Positions 7,949 through 16,270 of a DNA stretch of 64,000 bases are shown in pieces. The stretch is from Pontimicrobium aquaticum (GTDB taxonomy: Bacteria; Bacteroidota; Bacteroidia; Flavobacteriales; Flavobacteriaceae): the NCBI RefSeq assembly GCF_005047595.1, contig NZ_SUPL01000001.1, forward strand, positions 558,001-622,000, in the 5' to 3' direction. Both the position numbers and the translations under genes were made by a program. How positions within the stretch are numbered: position 1 is the first letter of the stretch; each line of letters opens with the position of its first letter. The notes beneath the pieces are model-generated. The model was not told the DNA's origin. It saw only the letters and a list, made by a program, of their open reading frames with translations, and searched no databases.

Positions 7949-8632
7949 TTAAAAAGTAAAAAACGTTATTATATTAAATTGATCTCGACTTGTAGTTTCA
8001 AAAAACTGATTCATATAGCCAGCTTCTAATCTTAATGTATTGCTAATATTATATCCCAAACCTGCATAAACTCTGTTTCTGTCGAAAATAGAACTTTTCG
8101 TGTTTAAGAAAATTTCATTGTAAGCAGAAATATAATATTTATTTACATCTTTCTCTTTTTTACCCAAAGGGATGTTTAAGCCTAAAAAATACCTGAAACG
8201 CATTTTAAAAGCGTCTTCAACAAATCGTTGTTCAAACCTATATCGATGGTTTAACTTTACTGAGCCTACTGACTGTTTTGATGTAAACTGCTGAAAAATT
8301 CTATGCTCGTTAACCGATATTTTGTCGTCTGTATTTCCAACGTAATTTTCAGATAGTATATAACCATAACCTAGTAACATATTGTTTTTGTTATCGTTAA
8401 AGGTATATCCTAAACCTGTTCTAAGTAATAACTGCTCCAAATCGCCAATGGCATTGTAGTTTCTATATTGAACTTCATTATGGATGTTCCATTTATTATT
8501 TAGTTTTTTGTTCCCTATATAAATTAGCCAATTACCAAAATTACTGTCTTGACTTTGAACAAATGTAGGCAGCATTAATGCAATGATTAGTGCTAACAGA
8601 CTTATTTTACTTTTTATATTAATTTTCTTCAT
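7949..8632 (-). CDS. DUF2490 family outer-membrane beta-barrel protein
   Basis: A 227-residue secreted protein with an N-terminal signal peptide (hydrophobic LLALIIALMLPTFVQSQ). It is followed by alternating amphipathic strands rich in Y, N and R (WNIHNEVQYRNYNAIGD; LLLRTGLGYTFNDNKNN) and ends in a phenylalanine (NIITFFTF), as expected for a Bam-assembled barrel. The pattern matches DUF2490. It sits between two SulP transporter genes (1 bp from one, 24 bp from the other), so it may give outer-membrane passage for the same solute; this is an inference from position only. Confidence 0.8.
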   Translation of the reverse strand: MKKINIKSKISLLALIIALMLPTFVQSQDSNFGNWLIYIGNKKLNNKWNIHNEVQYRNYNAIGDLEQLLLRTGLGYTFNDNKNNMLLGYGYILSENYVGNTDDKISVNEHRIFQQFTSKQSVGSVKLNHRYRFEQRFVEDAFKMRFRYFLGLNIPLGKKEKDVNKYYISAYNEIFLNTKSSIFDRNRVYAGLGYNISNTLRLEAGYMNQFFETTSRDQFNIITFFTF

Positions 8633-8633
8633 T

Positions 8634-10202
8634 CTAAGCGGTTTTAGGCCTTAGTTTAAAAAACTCGATATAACTATCTGGGTTTTGTACAATTCCTCTT
8701 TCTGAAACTAACTCTATATCAATATTTCTTTGTTTTGCTTTAAATGCAAAATCTTCGAGAATTTCAACAATATCGTTATCTAAAAATCTTGTCTTTCTTA
8801 CATCAAGTTCTAAAAAAGAATTTTCAGGAAGCCTATCAAGCTCTTTTAAAATAGCACCTTTATTAAAGAATGTTACCTCTTCTGCTAAGGTCATTTTCAA
8901 TCTTTGTTTACCATTGCTTTTATCTTCTATATGCAAAAAGTGTGAGTTTTGGTAACTCTTTATAAGTATTACAACCACACCTACAGTAAGTCCTAAACCA
9001 ATGCCATATAAAAGATCGATAAAAACAATACCTAAAACAGTAACTGTAAACGGAATAAATTGTTTCCAACCAATTTGATACATTTTTATAAACAATGATG
9101 GTTTTGCTAGTTTATATCCTACAATTAATAAAATGGCTGCTAAAACAGATAAAGGAATCATGTTTAACAATCTTGGAATTAAAATTACTGAAACCAATAA
9201 TAATAGACCGTGAACAATTGCAGATAGTTTACTTCTACCACCAGATTGAATGTTTGCCGAACTACGTACAATAACCTGAGTAATTGGAAGTCCTCCTACT
9301 AACCCTGAAACAATATTACCTGTTCCCTGCGCTAATAACTCTCTGTTTGTTGGAGTTACATTTTTATTTGGGTCTAACTTATCTGTAGCTTCTACACATA
9401 AAAGCGTTTCTAAACTAGCAACTAAGGCAATGGTAAACGCTACAATCCAGATATCTGGATTTGTAATAACGCTAAAATTTGGAAAGCTAAATTGTGCAAA
9501 AAACGATGCAGCATTTTCGGGTATTGGTACACTTACTAAATGTGATTCGGTTATTACCAATGAATCATTTGATTGTGTTAGTGTATAAAAAATAATACCA
9601 ATAGCTACTGCTACCAAAGGTCCTTGAATGATTTGAAATATTTTTCCTTTTTTAGATAATACTTTGTCCCAAAAAAGCAATATGCCTAATCCAATAATTC
9701 CAATTAATGTTGACCCAATTTGTATATGATCTACAATTTTTAGTAATTGGGTTAAGGTACTTTCTTCATTAACATTAAAAAACACGAATGTTTTATCGTA
9801 ACCAAAAAAGTGTGGTATCTGTTTTAAAATAATAATAATACCAATCCCTGTTAACATCCCTTTTATTACAGATGATGGAAAATAATAGCCTATAATTCCA
9901 GCTTTTAAAAACCCAAATAAAAGCTGGATAGCTCCAGCTATAACTACTGCTACTAAAAAATTTTCATAACCTCCTAAGGTTCCTATTGAGGTTAACACAA
10001 TAGCTGCTAAACCTGCTGCAGGTCCTGAAACACCAATTTTAGAACCACTTAAACCTCCAACAACAATTCCACCAATAATTCCTGCAATTACTCCCGAAAA
10101 GAGAGGAGCACCACTGGCTAACGCAATACCTAGACATAATGGCAATGCAACAAAAAATACGACTATACTCGCAGGTAAGTCACTCTTAATATATTTAAAC
10201 AT
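8634..10202 (-). CDS. SulP family inorganic anion transporter (second copy)
   Basis: A 522-residue paralogous transporter, shorter than its neighbour because it lacks the hydrophilic insert. Signatures include SDLPASIVVFFVALPLCLGI at the first TM, GSKIGVSGPAAGLAAIV, and GLPITQVIVRSSANIQSGG before TM9. A shorter C-terminal STAS-like region (about 430-515) contains FLELDVRKTRFLDNDIVEIL. It is first in the anion transport cluster (SulP, barrel, SulP-STAS, carbonic anhydrase), all on the minus strand with short gaps, and so likely co-transcribed. Confidence 0.92.
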   Translation of the reverse strand: MFKYIKSDLPASIVVFFVALPLCLGIALASGAPLFSGVIAGIIGGIVVGGLSGSKIGVSGPAAGLAAIVLTSIGTLGGYENFLVAVVIAGAIQLLFGFLKAGIIGYYFPSSVIKGMLTGIGIIIILKQIPHFFGYDKTFVFFNVNEESTLTQLLKIVDHIQIGSTLIGIIGLGILLFWDKVLSKKGKIFQIIQGPLVAVAIGIIFYTLTQSNDSLVITESHLVSVPIPENAASFFAQFSFPNFSVITNPDIWIVAFTIALVASLETLLCVEATDKLDPNKNVTPTNRELLAQGTGNIVSGLVGGLPITQVIVRSSANIQSGGRSKLSAIVHGLLLLVSVILIPRLLNMIPLSVLAAILLIVGYKLAKPSLFIKMYQIGWKQFIPFTVTVLGIVFIDLLYGIGLGLTVGVVVILIKSYQNSHFLHIEDKSNGKQRLKMTLAEEVTFFNKGAILKELDRLPENSFLELDVRKTRFLDNDIVEILEDFAFKAKQRNIDIELVSERGIVQNPDSYIEFFKLRPKTA

Positions 10203-10292
10203 ATAATAATTGATTTAATTAATCTAAAAAAGATTAATTTTTAATTGAACTTTCAATTTTGATAAGGCTTTGCTTTGCCTTAAACTAAATTA

Positions 10293-10577
10293 TTACATGT
10301 TTACTTCTGGAGGTGGAGACGATAAATTAAGGTGAGGTGTAGAATACTTCTTGTTACGATACTCTAATTGCTTAGTTGTGTTACTTGCAAATACTTTTTC
10401 TGTATCGCTTAAGTCACTATCAGGCAAGGTGAGTTTAAAGTTTTCGTTTTCTTCTTCTGTAATACTGTAGAGTATTGAAATATCTACAGAATCATCTATT
10501 GCACTAATTATAGATGGCGCCGAAATAAGAGCCACAAATAGTATAGAAAAGATAAGTGCAATAGCTTTTTTATTCAT
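10293..10577 (-). CDS. Small hypothetical secreted or membrane-anchored protein
   Basis: A 94-residue protein with an N-terminal hydrophobic segment (AIALIFSILFVALISAPSII), then an acidic stretch (ITEEENENFKLTLPDSDLSD) and a polar tail ending in SSPPPEVNM. I recognise no family. The hydrophobic start could be an anchor or a signal peptide. It lies just beyond batE on the same strand, 58 bp away, and could be a minor operon member. Confidence 0.6.
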   Translation of the reverse strand: MNKKAIALIFSILFVALISAPSIISAIDDSVDISILYSITEEENENFKLTLPDSDLSDTEKVFASNTTKQLEYRNKKYSTPHLNLSSPPPEVNM

Positions 10578-10635
10578 CTAAAAAATTTGAAAAGCAAATA
10601 TACTTTTTGATTTTGTTAAAACTGTTAAGGAAATA

Positions 10636-11397
10636 TTAAATATCATTCAACAACTTAATATCTTCTGATGGAATCCAACCTATTTTTCCATCAGCTAATT
10701 TTATTTTTATCCAATTTTCATCATAACTCTCTAACACTAAAACCTTTGTGCCTTCGTGTAGCGTAAATGCTATTTCACTTCGTAAATTTGGCTCTGTTTT
10801 AACATCGGTTTCTTTTGCAAACACTATTGCTGGTTTATCTTTTTGGGTGTATTGATATTTTTGTTGAGCAAAAAATAAGCACATGATTGCTAAACCAAGA
10901 GAGGTTGAGCTAACTATGAATGCCAACCGTTTTTTAGCTGTGGCACTTGAAAAATAATACCCTAAAAATAATAATACAAATAATAATACAAATGATACGG
11001 AGAGTATTGCCCAAGTATCAAAATTAAACGCATTGATAATGCTTTTCCTTATTTTAGACAAACCTATTTCCGGAATAATTTCAATATTATCAACAGTCAT
11101 ATTTTGAGCAAAACCTAAATTATTCTTAATATCTTTGTTGTTTGGTGATAATTGCAAAGCTTTCTCATAATAATAAATGCTTGGTGCAATTCTATTAAGT
11201 TTATAATACGCATTTCCTAAGTTAAAATATAACTCACTAGAATGAACACCATTACTTAATATACTTTCATAACTTTCAATTGCTTCTTGAAAACTGCCAT
11301 TGTTATAAAGTTTATTGGCTTTATCAAATAAATCATCGTTTTGAGCACTTAAAGACATACTAAACAACAAAACGACTATGTATAAAATATATCTCAT
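10636..11397 (-). CDS. batE: BatE: TPR and SH3-domain protein of the Bat operon
   Basis: A 253-residue protein. It has a signal peptide (YILYIVVLLFSMSLSAQ) and TPR repeats at about 20-95 (ELYFNLGNAYYKLNRIAPSI). Two membrane segments follow at about 130-180, then a C-terminal SH3-like domain at about 190-253 (KTEPNLRSEIAFTLHEGTKV; DGKIGWIPSEDI). This TPR-TM-SH3 order is the BatE architecture. Bat proteins are linked to aerotolerance and envelope integrity in Bacteroidota and spirochaetes; the mechanism is unsettled. It follows batD with a 2-bp gap. Confidence 0.85.
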   Translation of the reverse strand: MRYILYIVVLLFSMSLSAQNDDLFDKANKLYNNGSFQEAIESYESILSNGVHSSELYFNLGNAYYKLNRIAPSIYYYEKALQLSPNNKDIKNNLGFAQNMTVDNIEIIPEIGLSKIRKSIINAFNFDTWAILSVSFVLLFVLLFLGYYFSSATAKKRLAFIVSSTSLGLAIMCLFFAQQKYQYTQKDKPAIVFAKETDVKTEPNLRSEIAFTLHEGTKVLVLESYDENWIKIKLADGKIGWIPSEDIKLLNDI

Positions 11398-11399
11398 TA

Positions 11400-13163
11400 C
11401 TATCTCTTAATTTGTTTGTCTAAAGTTGAAATTACTCGTACTGCTTTATCGTAATCTTGTTGCATTTCAACATTCGAAAATGGTGTGTATCTTGCTAGCT
11501 CACAACTTTCAAGGAGACTGTTAAATTCTACAACCGTATTATTATTAACAGATTTTTGAGTTAACAATTCTGAGATTTTGTCTTTACTAAACTCACTCGT
11601 CTCGATATGAAGTTTAGATTTTAAATAATTATGTAATGCACGTTCTAAGGCGTTGTAAAATTCTTCTTTGTTGCCTAAAGATTTTTTTGCTTCACTTAAA
11701 TACTTTCGAGCTAGTTTATTAGCTGTTCTTATTTTATTTCCTACAATGTCATTATCTCTTTCTATTTTTTTACGCCTTAGTAAGATTGTTATTGGAATAA
11801 TTAAAAAAGGCACTAATAATAACATCCAAAAAGACTTAGATTTATAGAAATATGATGTCTCGATTGGAATGAAATTGGTTTTTGTTTTAAAAGATAAGAA
11901 TTGTCCTACAACCTGTACTACTGGTTCTTTTGTTAAAGTTGTAGTATTTTCATTAGTGTTTTCACTACTTATAGGTCCTTCGTTAACATTAATTACAAGC
12001 TCATCAGATGTTATTGTTCTATAGCGCTTTGTATTGATATCGAAATACGAAAATGAAACACTTGGTATTGGATATTTACCCTGATAAGATGGCACAATGG
12101 TATAAGTATCTGATATTTGCCCTTGCATTCCTGCTAAAGTTGTTGATACATTTTCACTATGTTCGGGCTCGTAAACCTCTAATGAACTTGGAAGTGTTAA
12201 CTTAGGGAGTTCAAAAAGTTTTAAGTTTCCTTTTCCAGATACTTTTACGGTTGCCTCTAAAGCTTCGGTTGCTTTAAGTTGACTTTTATTAGCTGATACT
12301 TCAAAATCAAAGCTTCCTACAGCTCCCGAAAAATCTAATGGTCTGCCTTCTTTAGGCAATGGTTTTACATTAATGGTTCTGTTACCTGCGGCAACTGTAC
12401 GATGTACTGTTTTTAATAGTCTGCTTCCAAAAATATCACGTCTGTTAGTTGGCACTTGAACCTTAATATCTAAGGTTAAAGGTTCAATATTAAGTTTACC
12501 GGTTTTTTGTGGATAAAGTACCGTTTTTCTTAGAACAACATACCTATAATCTTCTCCTTTATAAGTACTATTTATAAGCTTTAATTCCTTTACATTAATA
12601 TTCTGACTCCAAAAATCGGCATATCTTGGATTATCTAATTCTCTCCATGTTTCAACTCCTGTATTAGGTGAAATATAGAGTTTATATACAACTGTGATGG
12701 CTTCGTTTAAATAAGGATTGGTTTTTGAAACTTCGGCTACTAAATGAATGTTTTGTGACGCTATATAGTTTGGGTCGTTAACGTCTTTGGGTTTATCTAT
12801 GGCAGCAGTCACCTCTACAGTAATAGGTAATGTTTTATAGGTTTCGCCTTCTATCTCTATAGTAGATTGCCCAATGGTAAACCTTCCTCTTTTTTTAGGT
12901 GCCAAAAAATAACTGTAGGTTTTTGAAAACGACCTAACACCATTTATCCAAGAATTATTAATGGCTTGACTAGGGCCTCCAACAATGGTAAAGTTTTCAA
13001 AATTTGGTGGATTAAAGTTATCGCCATCCTTATTCATTACAAAATCGATGCGCAAACGCTCATTTATACCTAATTTTTTCTTACTAACTTTTGCTTCAAA
13101 AGTTACTTGAGCTGAAGCAAAACAGGTGATTAAAAATGCAATTATATGGAGCTTGAGTTTCAT
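11400..13163 (-). CDS. batD: BatD family protein
   Basis: A 587-residue protein with a signal peptide (LHIIAFLITCFASAQ). Several Ig-like beta-rich domains follow, with the characteristic opening VTFEAKVSKKKLGINERL. A TM segment lies near 440 (FWMLLLVPFLIIPITILL), followed by a helical cytoplasmic tail with EEFYNALERALHNYLKSKL. This is the BatD arrangement. The bulk faces the periplasm, with the tail in the cytoplasm near the VWA partners. It lies between batC and batE. Confidence 0.88.
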   Translation of the reverse strand: MKLKLHIIAFLITCFASAQVTFEAKVSKKKLGINERLRIDFVMNKDGDNFNPPNFENFTIVGGPSQAINNSWINGVRSFSKTYSYFLAPKKRGRFTIGQSTIEIEGETYKTLPITVEVTAAIDKPKDVNDPNYIASQNIHLVAEVSKTNPYLNEAITVVYKLYISPNTGVETWRELDNPRYADFWSQNINVKELKLINSTYKGEDYRYVVLRKTVLYPQKTGKLNIEPLTLDIKVQVPTNRRDIFGSRLLKTVHRTVAAGNRTINVKPLPKEGRPLDFSGAVGSFDFEVSANKSQLKATEALEATVKVSGKGNLKLFELPKLTLPSSLEVYEPEHSENVSTTLAGMQGQISDTYTIVPSYQGKYPIPSVSFSYFDINTKRYRTITSDELVINVNEGPISSENTNENTTTLTKEPVVQVVGQFLSFKTKTNFIPIETSYFYKSKSFWMLLLVPFLIIPITILLRRKKIERDNDIVGNKIRTANKLARKYLSEAKKSLGNKEEFYNALERALHNYLKSKLHIETSEFSKDKISELLTQKSVNNNTVVEFNSLLESCELARYTPFSNVEMQQDYDKAVRVISTLDKQIKR

Positions 13164-13251
13164 GTGTTAATCATTATCATTTTTCATCTGTCACATGTAA
13201 CATCTATTGAATATCTAACTATAATTTAAGATAGTATTAAGATGTTTCATT

Positions 13252-14067
13252 TTACCAATCTTTTTCGGCTTTTACTTTCTTTCCTTTGGCTTTTTTGGCA
13301 TTTATTTTTTGCTGCACCTTTTTCTCTTCATTGTTCATTGCTTCTAACAAGTTTTTAACTTGCTGAGGCGATAATTTTCCAGGTTGCGGTTCTGGTTTAT
13401 CATTTTTATTTTTAGGATCACCATCTTTTTTCTCGTCTTTATCATCTTTAGGCTTGCCCTGATCGTCTTCTTTATTATCACCATCCTTTTTGTCTTGATC
13501 GCCTTCATCTTTATTTTCCTCTTCTTTTTCTCCGTCTTCCTTTTTTTCTTTATCTTCTTTCTTTTCGTCCTTTTTCTCTTCGTCTTTTTTGTCTTTATCC
13601 TTATTCTGGTCTTCGTTTTGTTGTTGCTGTTTAGCACACTCTTTAGCTACTACAAGGTTGTATCTACTTTCCTCGTCACTAGGGTTATTTCTTAAAGCAT
13701 TTTTATAGGCTTCAACTGCTTCTTTACATTTTTTTTGTTCCATTAGTGTATTACCAATGTTGTGAAATGCTCTATGCTTTTCTTCTTTAGTTTTAGCTAC
13801 ATTAGCAGCTTCGATGTGGCGTAATAACGCTTCGTCAAAGTTTTCGGTTTTATAATAAGCATTTCCTAGGTTATAAGCTCCTACTGCATTAGTTGGCTTT
13901 TTAGAAATGGCTTTTCGGTACTCTTTTTCGGCTGCTATAAAATCTTCATCTATTAAAGTGTTTCCTTGATAGACAAAATCGTTAGATTTTTGCAATGCTT
14001 TGTCCTTTTCTTGTGCAAAGGCTACAGAAATTGATAAGGTTAATAAAAAAGTGAATACATATTTCAT
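13252..14067 (-). CDS. batC: BatC: TPR protein with long charged low-complexity tail
   Basis: A 271-residue protein using the ATG at 14065-14067, which gives a clean signal peptide (MKYVFTFLLTLSISVAFAQ). A longer reading frame exists upstream to 14136 but would bury that signal. TPR repeats occupy about 25-135 (AVGAYNLGNAYYKTENFDEA; RAFHNIGNTLMEQKKCKEAV). The rest, to about 235, is almost purely K, D, E, N, G and Q. It ends in a basic patch (KAKGKKVKAEKDW). The composition bias produces long open frames on other frames that are not genes. It sits between batB and batD. Confidence 0.85.
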   Translation of the reverse strand: MKYVFTFLLTLSISVAFAQEKDKALQKSNDFVYQGNTLIDEDFIAAEKEYRKAISKKPTNAVGAYNLGNAYYKTENFDEALLRHIEAANVAKTKEEKHRAFHNIGNTLMEQKKCKEAVEAYKNALRNNPSDEESRYNLVVAKECAKQQQQNEDQNKDKDKKDEEKKDEKKEDKEKKEDGEKEEENKDEGDQDKKDGDNKEDDQGKPKDDKDEKKDGDPKNKNDKPEPQPGKLSPQQVKNLLEAMNNEEKKVQQKINAKKAKGKKVKAEKDW

Positions 14068-14132
14068 ACTACATATATCTTTCGTTACTTGATGAATATC
14101 ACCGAATAATACTACTTTTTTATGTAAAAAAA

Positions 14133-15170
14133 TCATAAGTTTTCGTTAAATAAATTTAAACTGTTTAACCATGCTGTTTTACGTTCCAATAAAAATATAT
14201 CTATTAATAAAAAGAAAATACCTAAACCTAAAAACCATTGAAACTGGTCTTTATACTCTGCAAATTGCTTAGCTTCAAATTCTTTTTTATCCATATTGTT
14301 TAAAATGTCACGAATGGTTTCAACAACCTCACTCGTGTTAGTGCCATTAATATATTGTCCGCTTGCTTCTTTAGCAATATCAATTAATGTCTCTTCATTG
14401 AGCTTAGTTATAACCGTTTCACCATCATTGTCTTTTTTATAATTAAGTATAATGCCGTTACGCTTTATAGGAATAGGTGCTCCTTTAGTGTCTCCTACAC
14501 CAATGGTGAATATCTTAATGCCTTCGTCACTAGCTTCTTCCGCTACAGAAGTTGCAATATTGTTATGATCCTCACCATCAGAAATAATAATTAGGACTCG
14601 ATTTGTTTGTTCTTCATCATCATAATAGGTTTTTGCTAGCTGAATTGCTTCATCGATAGCTGTACCCTGAGATGACAACATATCTGTATTCATACTTTGT
14701 AAAAACATCTTTGCTGATGCATAATCGGTAGTAATAGGTAGTTGCGGAAATGCTTTTCCTGCGTAGGCTATAATACCAACCCTATCGCTTGCTAAATTAT
14801 TGATGATTTGCGTTACTAATTGCTTAGATTTTTCAAGACGATTAGGTGCAATATCTTCAGCTAACATACTTTTGGAAACATCGACCGCAAAAACAATATC
14901 GACACCTTGACGCTTTATGGTTTCTAGCTTTGTTCCTATTTTAGGGTTTACCATAGCAATGGTTAAACTAGCAAATGCTAAACAAAGTACGATGAGCTTT
15001 AATACTGATTTTAACGTGGATTTATTGGGGCTTAATCGTTTTAATAATTGTTCGTTAGCAAACTTCTTTTGTACATGTCTTTTCCAGAGCTGAAGTGCTA
15101 AAAAAATAACTATTACCACAGGGATAATAAGCAATAACCAAAACCATATTTTTTCTTCTAGTTGAAACAT
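14133..15170 (-). CDS. batB: BatB: von Willebrand factor A domain membrane protein
   Basis: A 345-residue protein. It has two N-terminal membrane segments (about 10-26 and 55-75), a VWA domain (about 85-280) and a C-terminal TM (about 312-330). The MIDAS motif is intact: AVDVSKSMLAED (DxSxS) and later the threonine and aspartate positions (YAGKAFPQLPITTD; ISDGEDHNN). The family binds metal and partner proteins at the membrane. It is very similar in layout to its neighbour BatA, the usual batA-batB duplication. Confidence 0.93.
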   Translation of the reverse strand: MFQLEEKIWFWLLLIIPVVIVIFLALQLWKRHVQKKFANEQLLKRLSPNKSTLKSVLKLIVLCLAFASLTIAMVNPKIGTKLETIKRQGVDIVFAVDVSKSMLAEDIAPNRLEKSKQLVTQIINNLASDRVGIIAYAGKAFPQLPITTDYASAKMFLQSMNTDMLSSQGTAIDEAIQLAKTYYDDEEQTNRVLIIISDGEDHNNIATSVAEEASDEGIKIFTIGVGDTKGAPIPIKRNGIILNYKKDNDGETVITKLNEETLIDIAKEASGQYINGTNTSEVVETIRDILNNMDKKEFEAKQFAEYKDQFQWFLGLGIFFLLIDIFLLERKTAWLNSLNLFNENL

Positions 15171-15262
15171 TTTTTTTGTGTCCAGTTTACTGTAGTAGTA
15201 ATTAGCTATCTACTAATATATTTAACTGGTTTTTTTGTTCTTGATTCTTTTTTTAAATTCTG

Positions 15263-16270
15263 CTATATAAAACTTCTAAAAATTGTAAATCGCAATAGCA
15301 CTTCTATAAGTAACAGTATTCCTGCAAATAGTACTAATGATCTATATTTTTCTTCGTAGTTATAGAATTTAAACTCTTCTACATCCGTTTTTTCTAACTT
15401 ATCTATTTCTTTATAAATTTCTTTTAATTTTCTATTATCGGTAGCCCTAAAGTACTGCCCTCCAGTAACACTAGCTATTTCTTCTAACAATTCTTCATCA
15501 ATCTCTACTTGAACTCTACCATATTGAAATTGTCCTGTGGTTTGACTATGAGCTATTGGCGATAAAGCCATACCGTTTGTTCCTAGTCCAATAGTGTAGG
15601 TTTTAATACCATACTCAACAGCCAATTCACTTGCGGTATTAGGGTCTATAAACCCTGAATTGTTAACTCCATCTGTTAATAAAATAATGATTTTGCTTTT
15701 TGCTTTACTGTCTTTTATTCTATTAACAGCTGTTGCCAGTCCCATTCCAATAGCTGTACCTCCATCGATAATAGTGTTGTATTTTATATCTCTTAACGAC
15801 CTTAGCACGATAGATTTATCACTGGTAATAGGTGTTTTTGTATAACTTTCTCCAGCATATTCTACGATACCAATTCTATCATTTGGTCTGCCTTCAATAA
15901 ATTCGGCAGCCACGGCTTTAAGAGCTTCTAATCTGTTTGGTTTTAAATCTTTGGCCAGCATACTTGCCGATACATCTATTGCCATAACAATATCAATGCC
16001 TCTTGTGGTTTTTGTTTTTGTAGAAACATCAACCGTTTGTGGTCTTGCTAATGCTGTAATTAATAATGCTAAAGCCACTAGGCGTAACAAGAATAAAACA
16101 TGTTTAAATTTGGGCAATATTGAACTTCCTATTTTAAAGCCTTTAATGCTAGATATTTTAAACTCAGCGGTTTGTTTTTTATATTTAAAAATGTACCATA
16201 CAAGTGCCAAAGGCAATACTAATAATGCCCAAAAAAACTGCTTGTTTAAAAATTCTATTCCTTCTAACAT
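15263..16270 (-). CDS. batA: BatA: von Willebrand factor A domain membrane protein
   Basis: A 335-residue paralogue of BatB. It has N-terminal membrane segments (about 12-28 and 55-75), a VWA domain with complete MIDAS (MAIDVSASMLAKDL; LLTDGVNNSGF), and a TM near the C terminus (LVLFAGILLLIEVLLRF). Its ATG shares one base with the stop codon of the upstream gene (TAATG), so translation is probably coupled. A 92-bp gap separates it from batB. Confidence 0.93.
   Translation of the reverse strand: MLEGIEFLNKQFFWALLVLPLALVWYIFKYKKQTAEFKISSIKGFKIGSSILPKFKHVLFLLRLVALALLITALARPQTVDVSTKTKTTRGIDIVMAIDVSASMLAKDLKPNRLEALKAVAAEFIEGRPNDRIGIVEYAGESYTKTPITSDKSIVLRSLRDIKYNTIIDGGTAIGMGLATAVNRIKDSKAKSKIIILLTDGVNNSGFIDPNTASELAVEYGIKTYTIGLGTNGMALSPIAHSQTTGQFQYGRVQVEIDEELLEEIASVTGGQYFRATDNRKLKEIYKEIDKLEKTDVEEFKFYNYEEKYRSLVLFAGILLLIEVLLRFTIFRSFI

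Noticed and set aside
13344-13695. Long lysine/arginine-rich and phenylalanine/isoleucine-rich frames overlapping batC
   Set aside because: They are frame and strand shadows of the charged low-complexity part of batC.
14068-14136. Longer batC start at 14136
   Set aside because: It would place 23 residues before an otherwise clean signal peptide and overlaps batB; the ATG at 14065-14067 is preferred.
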